Shown: piece after piece, positions 1 to 13,248 of the stretch
Position numbering within the stretch: position 1 is the stretch's first letter
Layout: every line of letters starts with the position of its first letter
Assembly: GCA_025267735.1 (NCBI GenBank)
Contig: CM046298.1
Span: 43,312,883-43,376,882, forward strand
Direction: 5' to 3'
Length of the DNA: 64,000 nucleotides
Source of the DNA: Mactra quadrangularis
Lineage: Eukaryota; Mollusca; Bivalvia; Venerida; Mactridae
Notes under the pieces: generated by a model
Database searches by the model: none
The model's input: the letters and a program-made list of their open reading frames with translations, nothing else
Told to the model about the DNA's origin: nothing
Position numbers and translations under genes: made by a program

Positions 1-517
1 CGACCGTGTCAAGGGAGAAAAATAATAGAAAAACAGAAAAGCTAGAAAATTTAAAAAAATAGTCGCTCGTAGTGTTTGTCCTTGTTTGCCTCATGTCTTT
101 GTGATGTCCTGTGTCTCTAATTCTGCCCTTGTTCACATTTTTTACAACATTTTTTCTTTGAACGTCCTTTCATTTAAAATTACACGTACAGTTTTATGAC
201 TCTTTCCAGAAGCTGTAGCTGGTGTACCCTGCGTATTGCGATCCTCTGTCTAATGTGACTTTTTTGGCTAACTCCGAGTGAAGGTCACAATACACAGGTT
301 TGACTGAAGTTTATTATGTATTGTTGACAACAAATCATGTGACCAAAATTTGAGGGTTTCACTATTTCTCGTCGACTTAAGTCAGATCGTATTGTAGCAA
401 AGATTTTCAAGTTTCGAGAGCGAAATTTTCTCATCGTAAACGTAAGTTCAACTAAGTTACGGAAATTTCGCTATCTTACGTAAGATTCTTATGAAACGGT
501 CCCAGTACTTTAGCAGC
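1..517. other. Intergenic, no gene seen
   Basis: AT-rich sequence without a sustained reading frame, splice-flanked coding block or recognisable repeat boundary. Confidence 0.5.
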
Positions 518-884
518 CCTGCGTTCAGTAAGCATTTAACGTTAGCCAATCACCGTTACTGTTATGAACGGTTAATTGAACGATCCGTTGCAGTGCAAAC
601 GTTTAAAGATGGCGGACAAGAGAATCTTTACTTCAATTTATTAGAAGAATTTCGGTGAGGAGGACTTGCACCCTTGTTTATTTTTTTGTGTAAATGTATT
701 GATCTAAATCAACGGGAGCAAAATGTACTGGAACTATTTTGTTACAGGTTGTTTCATACTCGCGTACTATATACAAAACCGTTAGCTGTTGGCCTTAAAC
801 GTTTTCCGCTAGCAGGCCGTTCAATAATGACGGTTTGCGAACGTTACGGTACGTTACGAAACGTTCGCGGTAACTGAACGCCCT
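518..884. mobile_element. TIR element, 'GTTCAG-TTACC' family, copy 1
   Basis: The left end reads ccctgcgttcagta and the right end gtaactgaacgcccta, which are inverted relative to each other; the interior is rich in the words aacgtt and gttacg. The same ends recur at 2758, 3564, 27727, 36436 and 46533, so this is an interspersed non-autonomous element. The interior contains gccaat and aagatggcgg (near 606-616), a YY1/initiator-like word followed by a short ATG frame of about 11 codons that stops, so no gene is called. No clean target-site duplication was found. Confidence 0.6.
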
Positions 885-2757
885 ACAGTGACAGGTTAAA
901 ATGTGTAATTTCATTTACATGTACTATGTGGTAAGATTAATGGTTATGGTCTAACATCAATATATTTGTAAACCATGAAAAATGGAAACACAGTTTCAAC
1001 CTTTCCTTGATTACATCACGTTAATCATTTGGCATGCCATTGGATTAGATCTATAAATTGTAAAACAACATTCTGATGTAAACTTGTTAATGAAAATAGT
1101 GTAATGGTAATTATCAGTACAAAGTAATCAGCAATATAATTTAAAATTATGGCATCGTAAAAATATTAAAATTACAGTGTTCAATTAGAGACACATTTTC
1201 TGAAAAAAAATCCGTGGTCGAAAACACAATTCTACATTAGTGAATTATACCTAATTTAAGTGTGTACCTTACATTACCTTGTCCATTATTGGACACCATA
1301 CTTATCGTTTGTACTGCTTCTTTTGTGTAAAGTTGTATTTTGGACATGTTGAATATAATGAAATTTAGTTTGACGAGATATTTTATTATACTGATTTCAG
1401 ACAATGTATAAATCAATTTGTATTTTTAACTCTTAGTGCATCTGTACGGGGGTGTACACAATCTGATTGGAAGATTTTATTTTAACTGTTTTCACTGTAC
1501 TTCATGTAAACTAGCTCACTTTTTCATAAAAATAAATATTAATAAACCACTTTTTATATATTTTTCTATTGAACTTACTTATTTATTTCATTAGGATTAA
1601 AATGAAAACTGAAATTTATAAAATTATTTGTAAATTTCACTTATTGCAACCACGCCTATTTTAAAGGAAGGACACTCGTAAATAACATAGTCCTTAACTG
1701 TAATTTGCTTTCATTTTAAGCAGATTTCTTAAATATGATATTTGGCAGAGTTTTAAATTGGCGTTGTTTATAACGTAGATGCTGACCTCCAAAAACGTAA
1801 ATAAAAATCGGGCGCCAATATTAAGACGTGTAAAGTACCGATTATTTTAATGAAACTAATATTTGTTATCTTTTTAGAATGAACGGACACTCTTCGAGTA
1901 TCATTAAAGTGGGGTAGTATCAAAACGTCTCGTGGTATGCGAATCGAAATAAATTACGAATGACACAAAATGATGTAAAACGTACCTGAATTATATACGT
2001 GTACATATAAAACCCTTTTTTCTTGAAATCTTTTACCAAGTATAAATCCGAAAATACATATTACGTATATTCCTGTCTAAATGCTGACTTACGTTCTGCA
2101 CTGAAAAGTTTGAATACAAAAAATAAATATTATGGCTATGATATTAAAATAGTAATACGATTTAATCACAGCTGTTGTATGAAGATACGTCATATTTTGT
2201 ATTATTTACGGAAACTCAAGCGTATCGAGAAATGAAAAAAATGAGGAAAATGAAAATAAACCAATGAATAGGGGTATACTTATTTCACAGTAAAACGAGA
2301 ACACCTATATATTTTACAAGTGCGTGCAAGTATGTTAACAATACCCTTATGAAAGAGGCAATTATTTTCTTTCTACTCTACATGTCTCATATTTCATTCA
2401 TTTTCATTTCATAGATTTAAGGTTTTCATTTAAGATTCTATTGATGTTAATTCGAATGTTACTTAAACAGTGACATTAAATTAGGTGTCACTGCACGGTT
2501 AAAAAAGATAATAAATACGGAAGCCCATTGAGGCCGTATTTCAGTTAAAAGTTTGCAGGCAACAATTTGACTCTAGATGTTAAATCTTAGGACTTAGAAC
2601 ATAGAACCTGTTGAAACAAAGCGGAAAAAGCGTGGCTTTTTTGGTACCATTGTTCATTAACCGTATCAAATCAATAATATAATTGTAACACTACAACTCT
2701 TGTGATCACTGACCATTCAATCTCTATTTCATAGCCTTTGAGAGAAAACCTACCTAG
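885..2757. other. Intergenic, no gene seen
   Basis: AT-rich DNA. The reading frames here are short and begin without a credible ATG context. No RNA gene or repeat was recognised. Confidence 0.5.
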
Positions 2758-2878
2758 CCCTGCGTTTAGTTACCGCGAACGTTACAAAACAACTTAACTC
2801 AAATAACTTTAGAGGTTAACTAGTTACCGTAACTAGTTAACCACTTAATTAACTAGTTAGTTATTGGTTATCTGAAGG
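2758..2878. mobile_element. TIR element, 'GTTCAG-TTACC' family, partial copy with palindrome
   Basis: Begins ccctgcgtttagttaccgcg, matching the family ends, but the right end is not recovered. It contains a near-perfect palindrome at 2814-2842: arms ggttaactagttac and gtaactagttaacc around a single base, followed by more taactagtta words. Confidence 0.45.
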
Positions 2879-3175
2879 CTGAAATATGCCACCATATAAT
2901 ATAGTTTAGAAGCATACACTTTCTTATAACATCATTGAAGCAATAATAAATGTATCACAACGTCGTCCGTTATAATTGAACATTTTGAACATATTTGAAT
3001 ATCAATCAGAAGGGTATGGTACTGTAGACAGCGAAACAGGCTAAAGAGAGATTAAAAATGTAAGTAGATGACACCTTCTCGCTATAACCCTCGTTGGAGT
3101 GGTCGGCAGAAGGCTCTATTCAAACACTCGGGCTAAAATATTTCAAAATTATCTTTTAAATTGAAAGCAGGGCGC

Positions 3176-3422
3176 ATGGGCGGATCCAGCGGGGGGTCAG
3201 GGGGGTCCGGACCCCTCTAGAATTTGGAAAATGAACATGCCCATTACTGTATTTCTTGCTTGTAAATCATTTTTAAGTAGTATGAAGCAATTTTTCTCGG
3301 TGCTTAACATAGATTTATTGGTTATGTAGTTATGGTTCAAGGTTCGGACCCCCTAGAAAAGTTCGGACCCATCCTAGAAAAGTTCGGACCCCTCCTAGAA
3401 AAAAATCCTGGATCCGCCCCTG
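3176..3422 (+). mobile_element. hAT-like MITE 'GGGCGGATCCAG', copy 1
   Basis: A ~247-bp element whose ends are inverted copies of GGGCGGATCCAG. The direct repeat gggcgcat lies just outside both ends, which fits the 8-bp duplication of hAT transposons. The interior holds repeated gttcggacccctcctag-type words and a conserved middle (tagaatttgg, tcggtgcttaacat) shared with copies at 7506 and 26353. Non-coding; translations of this element are artefacts. Confidence 0.75.
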
Positions 3423-3563
3423 GGGCGCATGTGAGTGATATATGTCATGTGTTTTCAATTTTATTTCATATTAAATTTTATTCCTTTTTATAGCCGATCG
3501 AATTCAAAGATGTGGCTTTAAGGCTGTGTTTCTTGAACGTTGATAAAATAAAGATTAATCTGC

Positions 3564-3779
3564 CCCGTGTTCAGTAACTATACTGTTAGCTTACGTTACG
3601 GATGTATGGGAGAACTCAACCCGAAGACAACTCAACCTGTGCAAAACTCAACTCACAGTTGTGACAACTCAATTCGTTAGTAGGGATTGAGTTGTCTCGG
3701 GTTGAGTTGTCTTTGGGTTGAGTTGTTCCGACACTTCCGTTACGGAACGTTTAGAACGTTTAGGGTAACTGAACACGCT
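3564..3779. mobile_element. TIR element, 'GTTCAG-TTACC' family, with AACTCAAC motif cluster
   Basis: Left end cccgtgttcagtaac and right end gtaactgaacacgct are inverted copies. The centre (about 3610-3732) holds eight or so copies of caactcaa/ttgagttg arranged head to head, so the whole centre folds back. No coding content. Confidence 0.6.
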
Positions 3780-5890
3780 GCTGCTCTACAATGAAAGGAT
3801 GTGAGAAAAAAAATATTTGAATCAGTATGGATGTTCTAATTTCAAATGTCCACGGAATTCACGTGCACGCATACCCAACTTTTAGACCCATCAAGATTTT
3901 CGCTTTATGATACAGCCATATAGCTCTGATTGTAGATACGTCTGTTTTGCGATGATATAATCTACAAGCCATGACCCCATGTTGTGATCGATGAGATAAA
4001 ATAAGGATCATAGGTCACGATTTCAAGTCATATCAGGGGGGGTAATTAAATCCGTTGTAGACAAATGTTTTATATTGTTCATTGTGCAACAAGTGTAAAT
4101 TAACAGATAAATGTTTCACAACTTTTAAAGTGACATTTTGTATACAATACAGTCAGATAAAACAAGAATGATGATTGAAATATTTTTTTTGATGGACAAA
4201 TTATGTTAGAAATAAGAGTTATGCACTCATCTACCATTTGAATTTATTAATTGCCCATACGTTAATTTAGATATGCCTTTTATTCATTGTTATAAAAGTT
4301 TTAAATTTAAATGAATAATTTTGAAACAATATTCAAACCTCATCGTTATCGTTAACCCGCCAATAACTAGTCTTTTGTTTCGTCTGCTGCTTTATTTTAC
4401 TTGGACTAAAATGCCCATGCGTTAACTAAAATGCCCATGCATTAATTTGTATAACTGTTTTATTTATTTTAATATTTCACCTTTTTAATACAATCGTTCT
4501 ACAATGATCTGTAAACCAGTAAAGAAATGTTTTCAATGTATTAACGTTTTAATTAATATCACTGTAGAGGTAAACTAAAAACAATTGATGTCTTTTATCC
4601 TTATGCCGCAAGAATAAAGTAATATGTTAATGATACTGTTTCAATAATACGTATAGTCAAGTAAATCTTCCCGAAAATAATTCTTTGAATAAATAGATAA
4701 ATTACATGTATGTATTTTCTAACCTGCCTAGAATCTTAACACTTTCATTATAATTATTTCAGAACCTTTATTACAACATCATTTGACCGATACAACTACA
4801 TGTATATAAATAAAACAGAGACAGAAAGGTAATCCTGTCATAAAAGTGTACCCGCTGTGCCTTGCTATGCACAGTGTATTATACAATCACACCAGGGGTC
4901 CATAAATCCGATAGCGCACTCTATAAATTTAAGAAAAAAATACTTTAAAAATGCAAAACTTTTGGAAAAAAGTGCAAATGGGACCAAAACTTCATTAAGA
5001 TATTTTAAATTTAAAAAGTGCTCCGAAAACTAGAAACATACGGCATTTTCATGTCATTTGCACAAATTTGATCAAAGAACCGGAAATGCTTTATTTTTCA
5101 ACTTATATTAGCCTGGATATTTATTTTCCTTCTTTGTTTATAGTAACGTGAGTAATCAAATAAAACCTTAAAAGGGACCAAAACTTTACAATTTTACAAA
5201 AAAATAAAAACCATCAAATGAAAGAAGGCAGTTTAAACTTTGTTGTATCATTTGCACAAAATTGATATCTTTAAAAATAAAAGAGTTATGAACGTTCAAA
5301 GAATTTTCCCCTATACTTTTCTATTGAAAATCTAATATCGACTTGGGATAATGTATGGGCCTAAAAGTTGGACATGGTTAAAATATTGAAATTTGACCGA
5401 GAAATGAATAAGGCTTATCACGTTTGACAGAGAAAAGTTTACAGTTCATTTTAACGATATCTTAACTTGATGAAAGCCCACAACCATACCCGATATAAGG
5501 GGTATGGATTTCAATTTGCACATTTGAATCATGGGGACACACCCGTGGATGCATTAGGTACCTAGTAATCAGTCAATGTTATTTTAAAAGACAAAAATAA
5601 TATGCAGTGTTTATTTTACATGTGTAGAGTTGAACTACAGCAGAGAAATTGCCAGGTTTTCGCTATTAAGGTTCTGTTGTTAAACGAATCTTCTTAAAAC
5701 GTTTTTTTTTTTTTTAGAAGGGCTTTTATTGCAATTGCAACTCCGTTTTCGTAGAGGTACGGCTCACATATAATGGTTATAGAGGTTCTTAAACCCTCAC
5801 GCTAGTCAAAACGATATTTGTGTATAACCTAAACGGAAACGTGGTTTTTCGCAAGCTGTGTACTAACGAAATCTATAGTGTACATGAACT
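3780..5890. other. Intergenic with short direct repeats
   Basis: No gene seen. A 20-bp tandem pair (actaaaatgcccatgc plus tta) lies at about 4407-4446. Two blocks at about 4980-5080 and 5174-5275 share gggaccaaaactt followed ~90 bp later by atttgcacaaa(a/t)ttgat, a diverged direct duplication. Confidence 0.45.
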
Positions 5891-5901
5891 GCAAAGAAAC
5901 G

Positions 5902-5986
5902 CACGTGATTGAGTAGATCTCAAAACTCACGTGTTCGATAAAAGGAGTTATTTTCCTGTGATAAAGTTAAATTAATGTATATAAAG
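5902..5986 (+). promoter_or_regulatory. Candidate core promoter (two E-boxes plus TATA)
   Basis: Two CACGTG E-boxes at 5902-5907 and 5928-5933 are followed by TATATAAAG at 5978-5986. An AATAAA word lies near 6558, but no convincing ATG-initiated protein is found between. It could be a real promoter of a gene with small exons, a transposon-derived promoter, or chance in AT-rich DNA. Confidence 0.3.
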
Positions 5987-6644
5987 GGAACGTTGCTATT
6001 TTCTTTCTTGGATAACTTATAGTTCAGTGGTTCTGTAACTCATTTTTGGATTACTTATTGAGTCAGTATGCATATAACGTTCCGATTCATACTCATGCGT
6101 ATTTATAAGTTCTTCTTATTTCTTCTATATTAATCAGTCACAAGCAGATACCGGTTGTGGGATTACTGCATAACGTTGACCTGTCCGCAGTGTCACCTAT
6201 GAACTTTGACCACTGGCTATTTTATTCAAATCAAAAATATATCCGATATCCAATCAGAAATAACCGGAAACCAAGACCGCCATCTTATAATTCGAATGGT
6301 GGATTTTGTGATTGATTATTATATCTATGATTTATTACTGGAATATATTGTTCAAGGTAACTATTCTATTATTTCTTTGGCAGGGGAGGTAGTGGATGGC
6401 ACTGTAAGGACCTACATGCCAGTTAAATCGCTTCGGATTTTATCAGGGACAGATAACTGACTAAACTCCCTAATTACCATACACTTGTAAGCCATTTAAT
6501 TAAGTATCATACTTACTAATTTGAGACATTCAGTGGTGACTTTCCCAACACGAGCTTAATAAAGACGCTTAAAAGGACTGACTCAATGTCTCCCACTCAT
6601 AGTTGCACCTAATGGCTGTTGAGAAAGTTCTAAGTATATGTAAG

Positions 6645-6780
6645 AGAGTAGGTGTGTGTGGGTGTGACTGTGTGGGTGAGTGTGGGTGTGAGTATGCGTA
6701 TGTTTGTACATAATTTTTTTTGCACATTTATATGGGTATATAGAATGTATGTGTATGTATGTGTATGTATCACTTGTGTT
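6645..6780 (+). repeat. GT-rich simple sequence
   Basis: Imperfect (GTGTGGGT)n and (TGTATG)n microsatellite. Confidence 0.8.
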
Positions 6781-7505
6781 TAATTATATGCATTTATTTA
6801 TGTAAAATATTATGATTTCATATATATGAAAATAAATGAGCAACTAGTAGTTGCTGAAATTAAAAAAAAACTATTCTATTATTTCTATTTTTATCGTAGT
6901 CTATTACATATATGTACCAAATTAAGTAACAATTAGTCAAGTAATTCATTAATAAGGACGTACTAAAGCGTCCTGTTTCGGGTTTCATCTCCCCCCCCCC
7001 TCAACAAAATATTGAGTGACTAGGTAAATGTAGGTGTTTTATTACTTTTGTAAATTGTTTTGGTAAATCTGTCTCATCTAGGGTTTCCATTAAACCAGAA
7101 GTGTAAATCTTAATTTATAATCAAAGCAACAGATCTCTCTAGACATAGAAAGTCGCGTGTCTTCGGATTTTATTATTCAAACCCCAAATTTATTCAAAAG
7201 TATTTTCTTATTTTTGACTTAAAAAAAGATCGGCTGATAAAATGTGTTGGGAAATCAGAAATTTGACTATTTTAGGCCTAACCATAATTAAAGTAAAGAA
7301 AATCATTTTGTTTGAGGGTTTATCAATTGTTGAAATTGATCAAGTGGGTGGGGTAACTAAATATATGAAAAATAACTTATTAATAATTTTTATATTAAGA
7401 CTATTCCGTTATTGAGAACACCGGTTTTCTTCTCTTGATAGAGAGAGCAACTTGGCTGTAATAATCTGTTCAATACTGAAGTTCTATCTACATAAAAAGG
7501 CTAAT

Positions 7506-7788
7506 CAGGGGCGGATTCAGGATTTTTTTGTAGGGGGCGGGGTCCGAACTTTTCTAGGGAGGGTCCGAACCTCGAACCACGACCACATTATACACATTTT
7601 GCAGAAAAAAGGCAACACAATTGATAATAAAAACTACATAACCATTTAATCTATGTTAAGCACCGAGAAAAATTGCTTCATACTACTTAAAAATGACTTA
7701 CAAGCAAGAAATACACTAATAGAAATATACATTTTCCAAATTCTAGGGAGGGTCCGGACCCCTATTACCCCCGCTGGATCCGCTCATG
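7506..7788 (-). mobile_element. hAT-like MITE 'GGGCGGATCCAG', copy 2 (inverted)
   Basis: Starts caggggcggattcagg and ends gctggatccgctcatg. The interior is the reverse complement of the copy at 3176. The target duplication is not recognisable, so the copy is probably old. Confidence 0.7.
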
Positions 7789-8825
7789 GACTTAAACAGC
7801 AGAGAATATCGTATACCGTGAGGAGAATATTTCGCACAAATTGGTACATGTAGTTCACTCCCTTTTTAGGGTTCAAAGCTACCGATTGCTTCTGGTGTAA
7901 TAAACCGATACAGAACCAAAGGACCAAAGTTAATAGTATAAATTAAACTTTATGCCTATAGAAGAAAACATATTCACACATTGAAAATAATATTGAAAAT
8001 TACGTTTAAAATGTAACTATGCACCATTTTAACCAACCGGTTCTATCAATATCGACCTATTTCAACAAGGGGGACAAACTTCGGCGGGTATATCACAATA
8101 GATTGGTTTTGATTTTGAATATTGAATCTTACCACCGTAGTTAAGTTTCTCATCATCTGTGATAAGTTGATGATATAGACGACATAAAATGATTATTATC
8201 ATAAAGTCACGAATATAAATGGACAAGAATCGAAATTAAGTCAGTTTGATCCGAAGCATTTTGGTGCTTTATGATTAACATTTCAATTTCTTATTATTTA
8301 ATGTTTAATTCTTCTATCACATTGTAATTGATCAGTCCTCTGTGGTTTTTTATAGTATACAAACTGTTTACGAGTTTTAATTCTTTTCAGCTGCTGATGT
8401 TAAAAAACATTTATTGTGTGTAATCATAAAAGCTGATATATCACAGCACGAAAATCATTCCCTGATTATCTAATGGCAGATATTGGTGATGGTGACATAT
8501 CTATAACGGTAGGTCATTATATTTTTTTTCATTATATTCTAGGTATGTCATTTATTTAATAACCTATGCATTAGTAAACTGTACGCTGCACATCTATATA
8601 CGGTATGTTAAGGTAGGATTCTCCCAGTGTCAATTTACAGTTACAAGTTTATTTGAAATTTGTAATGAATTATTACTTATTCATTAGTTTTCATTCATTT
8701 CATAATTATTTTATTATTACATGTATATGGATTAGATTTATAAAGACAAATCTGTTGCAAAAGTACTTTTAAAAAACTTATAATGAAAGTTAATTGGTAT
8801 CTCACTTTGATATGAAAATAGTGTA
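7789..8825. other. Intergenic, no gene seen
   Basis: AT-rich sequence; no feature supported. Confidence 0.45.
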
Positions 8826-9209
8826 AGGCCATGCCAAATTAGAATTTTGTTAAGCGCCAACTCAAGTTTGACAAACCTAGGTACCTATTCACACAAAAAA
8901 CACAAACCGAAAACGAAAACACAAATATTTACGACTAAAACAATACATTATATATATATTTGTATTAATAGAAAACATCATCATAGTATGAAACAATAGT
9001 CTGAATTACTTATGAAATGGCTAGTTTTAGCACAGACTTAAAACATATGGTTTATAATAAAATGACTAGTGTTTTAACGAAATTGTCGTTATCGGATCCC
9101 GGAAAATCGGAATTATTTAGGAAAAATCACCTACAAATGTGTTGTTTTTTTTGGATTGAAGACCCTAAAACCTACGCGCACGCTTAACAAATTCCGATAT
9201 GGCATAGCC
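8826..9209. mobile_element. TIR element of ~385 bp
   Basis: Left end aaggccatgcca and right end tggcatagcc are inverted copies, continuing imperfectly for about 30 bp through ttgttaagcg / cgcttaacaa. One copy in the window. Non-coding. Confidence 0.5.
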
Positions 9210-9363
9210 TAATTTTAATTTGTCCATACAAAACAATTGTTTTGTCGTTAATAAGATTTTCTTAAAGCATAATACTATGAACAAACAATTATCAATTTTC
9301 TTATAGATATCCTGTATTTATTTACATAGTTTTGTTTGGAAATGCATCTTATTCTCTTTAGGT

Positions 9364-9604
9364 ATTGTCCGTTTTTTCTCAACTGTCAAAGCTTGAATAA
9401 TTTCACGGTGACTGAATGCATCGTTTTTTGTACTGGCGGTCTAATTGTTATTAAAATATCTTGACTAAAACATATCATACGGCATAAGCAGATTTACTCG
9501 AGTATAATACACACTTTTGGAAACCCATGAATGTATCATGGCGGTGATTTTAACAAAGGCATTCACCGTGAAATTATTCATGTTTTGACAGTTGAGAAAA
9601 AACA
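9364..9604 (+). mobile_element. TIR MITE 'TCTCAACTGTCAAA', copy 1
   Basis: Inverted ends ttttttctcaactgtcaaa and ttgacagttgagaaaaaa, extended inward by an inverted aatttcacggtga / tcaccgtgaaatt. A second copy lies at 23561, where the element is flanked by TA, suggesting a Tc1/mariner-type origin. Non-coding. Confidence 0.7.
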
Positions 9605-10189
9605 TAAATATTATAAATTACTTTAATAATGCAAATTTAAATCAACATACTCGTTTGGTTACTTGTGCATTGCGTTAACAAACAAATGACATTCCAAAAG
9701 TATATAGCATTCCTTAAGGTTATTTTTTCTGTCATTTTTTATATTACATATCTATAGTTTTCATTAATGGTCTATGGGTTTCATGTGTCCATCCTGCGAG
9801 ATGTTTATCCGCCTTTCAGGCTCCATGCATGCATATCACACTGTGACACGTCCCAGCCATGAAAGAGGACGGGGCTGTTTGGGTTTAGAGTCATTTACTT
9901 CGAGAATAATCATCTCTCGGCATCAGATTTCGAAATGCTACTGTCTTTATCTTTGTCTATTTTTTGGCTTGAGAAATTCATATCTATTTTATCTACTTGT
10001 ACAGGCAAAAATGTTAATGCCTTTGATGGTAAAATTTGATACTATGTTATTTGGAAATGGGTAGGATGGTTATGTTTTCGTTAGATGAGGGTGATTTGAA
10101 TTAGGGACTGAGGTCGACAATGTGGTTTCTCCGGGGGATTGTATAATTGTAGGGTTTAAATAGAAAATTTGAGAGGATATTTATTGTTT

Positions 10190-13100
10190 TTATTAAAATA
10201 TTCTTTTTATAATAAGTTTGCAATCACGCATTCATAGCTATCTCCTGGTACCATCTCTCATAAAGGTTTTTTTCTTATGATAAGTTTACATTCATATATT
10301 ATCAGCTATTACTTGGTAGTTTCTATATTATAGTTTTACTTCTTATAATATGTTTACAGCCTAATAGTGTCAGCTATTACTTGGTACCATTCATCATGTA
10401 GGTTCCTTTCTTAAGATAAGTTTAATTATACTCATTGACAACTATCACCATACCATACCTCATGTAGGTTTCTTTCTTTTAATAAGTTAACATACACACA
10501 TTGTCAGCTATAACTTAGTACAATTCCTCAGGTAAGTATCTTTTACCAATATCATGACATTCACACATTGACAGCTATAACTTTGTACTATACCTATAAT
10601 ATGTTTACATTTACACATTGTCAGCTTTCACTTGGTATCATTCGTCACGAATGTTTCTTTCTTGAAATAAGTTTAGTTACAAACATTATCAGCTATCACT
10701 TGGTACCATTCCTTATGTAGGTTTCTGTCTTACAATAAGTCAACATTCACACATTGACAACTATCACTCCGACTATACCTTAAATAGGTATCTTTCTTAT
10801 TATAAGTTTACATTCACACATTGGCAGCTTTTACTTGGTACTTTCTCTAATATAGATTTCTTTCTTATAATATGATTAAAGTCAAGCGGTGTCAGCTATC
10901 ACTTGATACCATTCCTCATGTAGGTTTCTGTCTTATAATAAATTTTATTTCACACATTGACAACTATCACTTGGTACCATTCCTAATGTAGGTTTCTTAT
11001 GATAAGTTTACTTCACCAATTGTCAGCTATCACTTGATAAAATTCCTCAGGTAAGTATCTTTCTTCCAATATCTTGACATTTTACAGATTGTCATCTATC
11101 ATTTGGTACCACTTATAATGTAGGTTTCTATCTTCCATTATCTTGACATTTACACATTGTAAACTATCACTTGGCCCCATACCTCATGTAGGTTTCTATC
11201 TTCCATTATCTTGACATTAAAACATCGTCAACTATCACTTGGCCCCATACCTCATGTAGGTTTCTTTCTTATAAAAAGTTTACATTTATACATTGTCAGC
11301 TATTACTTGTTACAATTCCTCAGGTAAGTATCTTTTTCCAAAATCATGACATCTTGACATTCACACATTGACAACTATCACTTTGTACTATACCTTATGT
11401 AGGTTTCTTTCTTATTATAAGTTTACATTCACACATTGTCAGCTATTACTTGGTTCTTTCTCTAATGTAGGTTTTTTTTCTTATAATATGTTTACAGGCA
11501 AACAGTGTAAGCTATCACTTGGTACCATTCCTCATGTAGATTTCTTTCTTGTAATAAGTTAACATACACACATTGTCAGCTATCACTTAGTACAATCCCT
11601 CAGGTAAGTTTTTTTTCAAATATCTTGACATTAATACATCGAGAACTACCACTTTGAACTGTACCTTATGTAGGTTTCTTTCTAACAATAAGTTAACATA
11701 CAAACAATGTCAGCTATCACTTGGTACCATACCCCATGTAGGTTTCTTTCTTATATAATAATAAGTTAACATACACACATTGTCAGCTATTACTTGGTAC
11801 CATTCCTTATGTAGGTTTCTGTCTTACAATAAATGTCATATAGGTTTCTGACTTAAAATAAGTTTAATTACACACATTTTCAGCTTTTACTTGGTACCAT
11901 TCCTTATGTAGGTTTCTGTCTGACAATAAATGTAATTACACACATTGACAACTATCACTTGGTACCATACCTAATGTAGGTTCCTTCCTTATAATAGGTT
12001 TACTTTACAAATTGTCAGCTATCACTTGATACTCAGGTAAGTATCTTTCTTCCAATATCTTGACATTCCCACACTATCAACTATCACTTAGTACCATTTA
12101 TCATGTAGGTTTCTATCTTCCAATATCTTTACATTCACACATTGTCAATTATCACTTAGTACGATTCATCATGTAGGTTTCCTTCTTATAATAAGTTTAC
12201 AGCCAAACAGTGTCAGCTATTACTTGAAACCTTCTCTAAGGTAGGTTTCTTTCTTATAATAGGTTTAATCCCACATTGTCAGCTATCAGTTGGTACAATT
12301 CGTCTTGTAATTATCTTTCTTCCAATATCTTAACATCTATACATTGACGACCATCACTTTGTTCTATACCTTATGTAGGTTTCTTTATTATAAGAAGTTT
12401 ACATTCACACATTGTCAGCTATAACTTGGTACCATTCGTCATGTAGATTTCTTTCTAGAAATTTTTTTATGATACACATGGTCAGTATTCAATTGGCACC
12501 ATACCTCATGTAGGTTTCTTTCTTTTTATAAGTTAACATACACACACTGTCAGCTATTACTTGATACGATTCCTCAGGTAAATATCTTTCTTTCAATATC
12601 TTGACATTTACACATTGACTTTCACTTTGTTCTTTACCTTATGTAGGGTTCTTTCTTATAATAAGTTTACAATCGCACATTGTCAGTTATTACTTGAAAC
12701 CTTCTCTAATGTATATTTCTTTCTTACAATATGTTTACAGCCAAACAGTGTCAGCTATCAATTGACACCTATCTTCATGTAGGTTTCTTTCTTACAATAT
12801 GTTTACAGCCAAACAGTGTCAGCTATCAATTGGCACCTATCTTCATGTAGGTTTCTTTCTTACAATATGTTTACAGCCAAACAGTGTCAGCTATCAATTG
12901 GCACCTATCTTCATGTAGGTTTCTTTCTTAAAATTAGTTTAATTCTTTTTTATAATAAGTTTAATCGCACATTTTCAGCTTTAAGTTGGTACAATTCCTC
13001 AGGTAAGTATCTTTCTTTCAATATCTTGACATTCACACGTTGACTATCACTATGTTCTATACCTTATGTTGGTTTCTTTCTTATAATAAGGTTACATTCA

Positions 13101-13248
13101 CACATTGTCAGCTATTACTTGGTACCATATCCCATATAGGTTTCTTTCTTATAATAAATGTACAGTCAAACAGTGTCAGCTATCTATTGATACCTAGCCT
13201 CATGTAGGTTTCTTTCTTATTATAAGTTTAATTACACACATTGTCAGG
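10190..13248 (+). repeat. Satellite array, 68-bp unit, about 45 copies
   Basis: About 3.06 kb of head-to-tail repeats. A typical unit carries aggtttctttcttataataa, acacattgtcagctatcac and ttggtaccattcctcatgt. Exact 68-bp spacing is visible where near-identical units adjoin at 12731, 12799 and 12867. A second variant carries ctcaggtaagtatctttc, so the array mixes unit types in a loose higher-order pattern. Translations across it are artefacts. Confidence 0.93.

Noticed and set aside
6206..6460. 84-codon frame after the 5.9-kb promoter-like cluster
   Set aside because: Begins at TTG immediately after a stop, with no in-frame ATG at its start; no homology.
11368..13043. Open frames within 11.3-13.1 kb
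   Set aside because: Translations of the 68-bp satellite.
10190..13248. CRISPR-like array
   Set aside because: Units are directly tandem without unique spacers, and the DNA is clearly eukaryotic.
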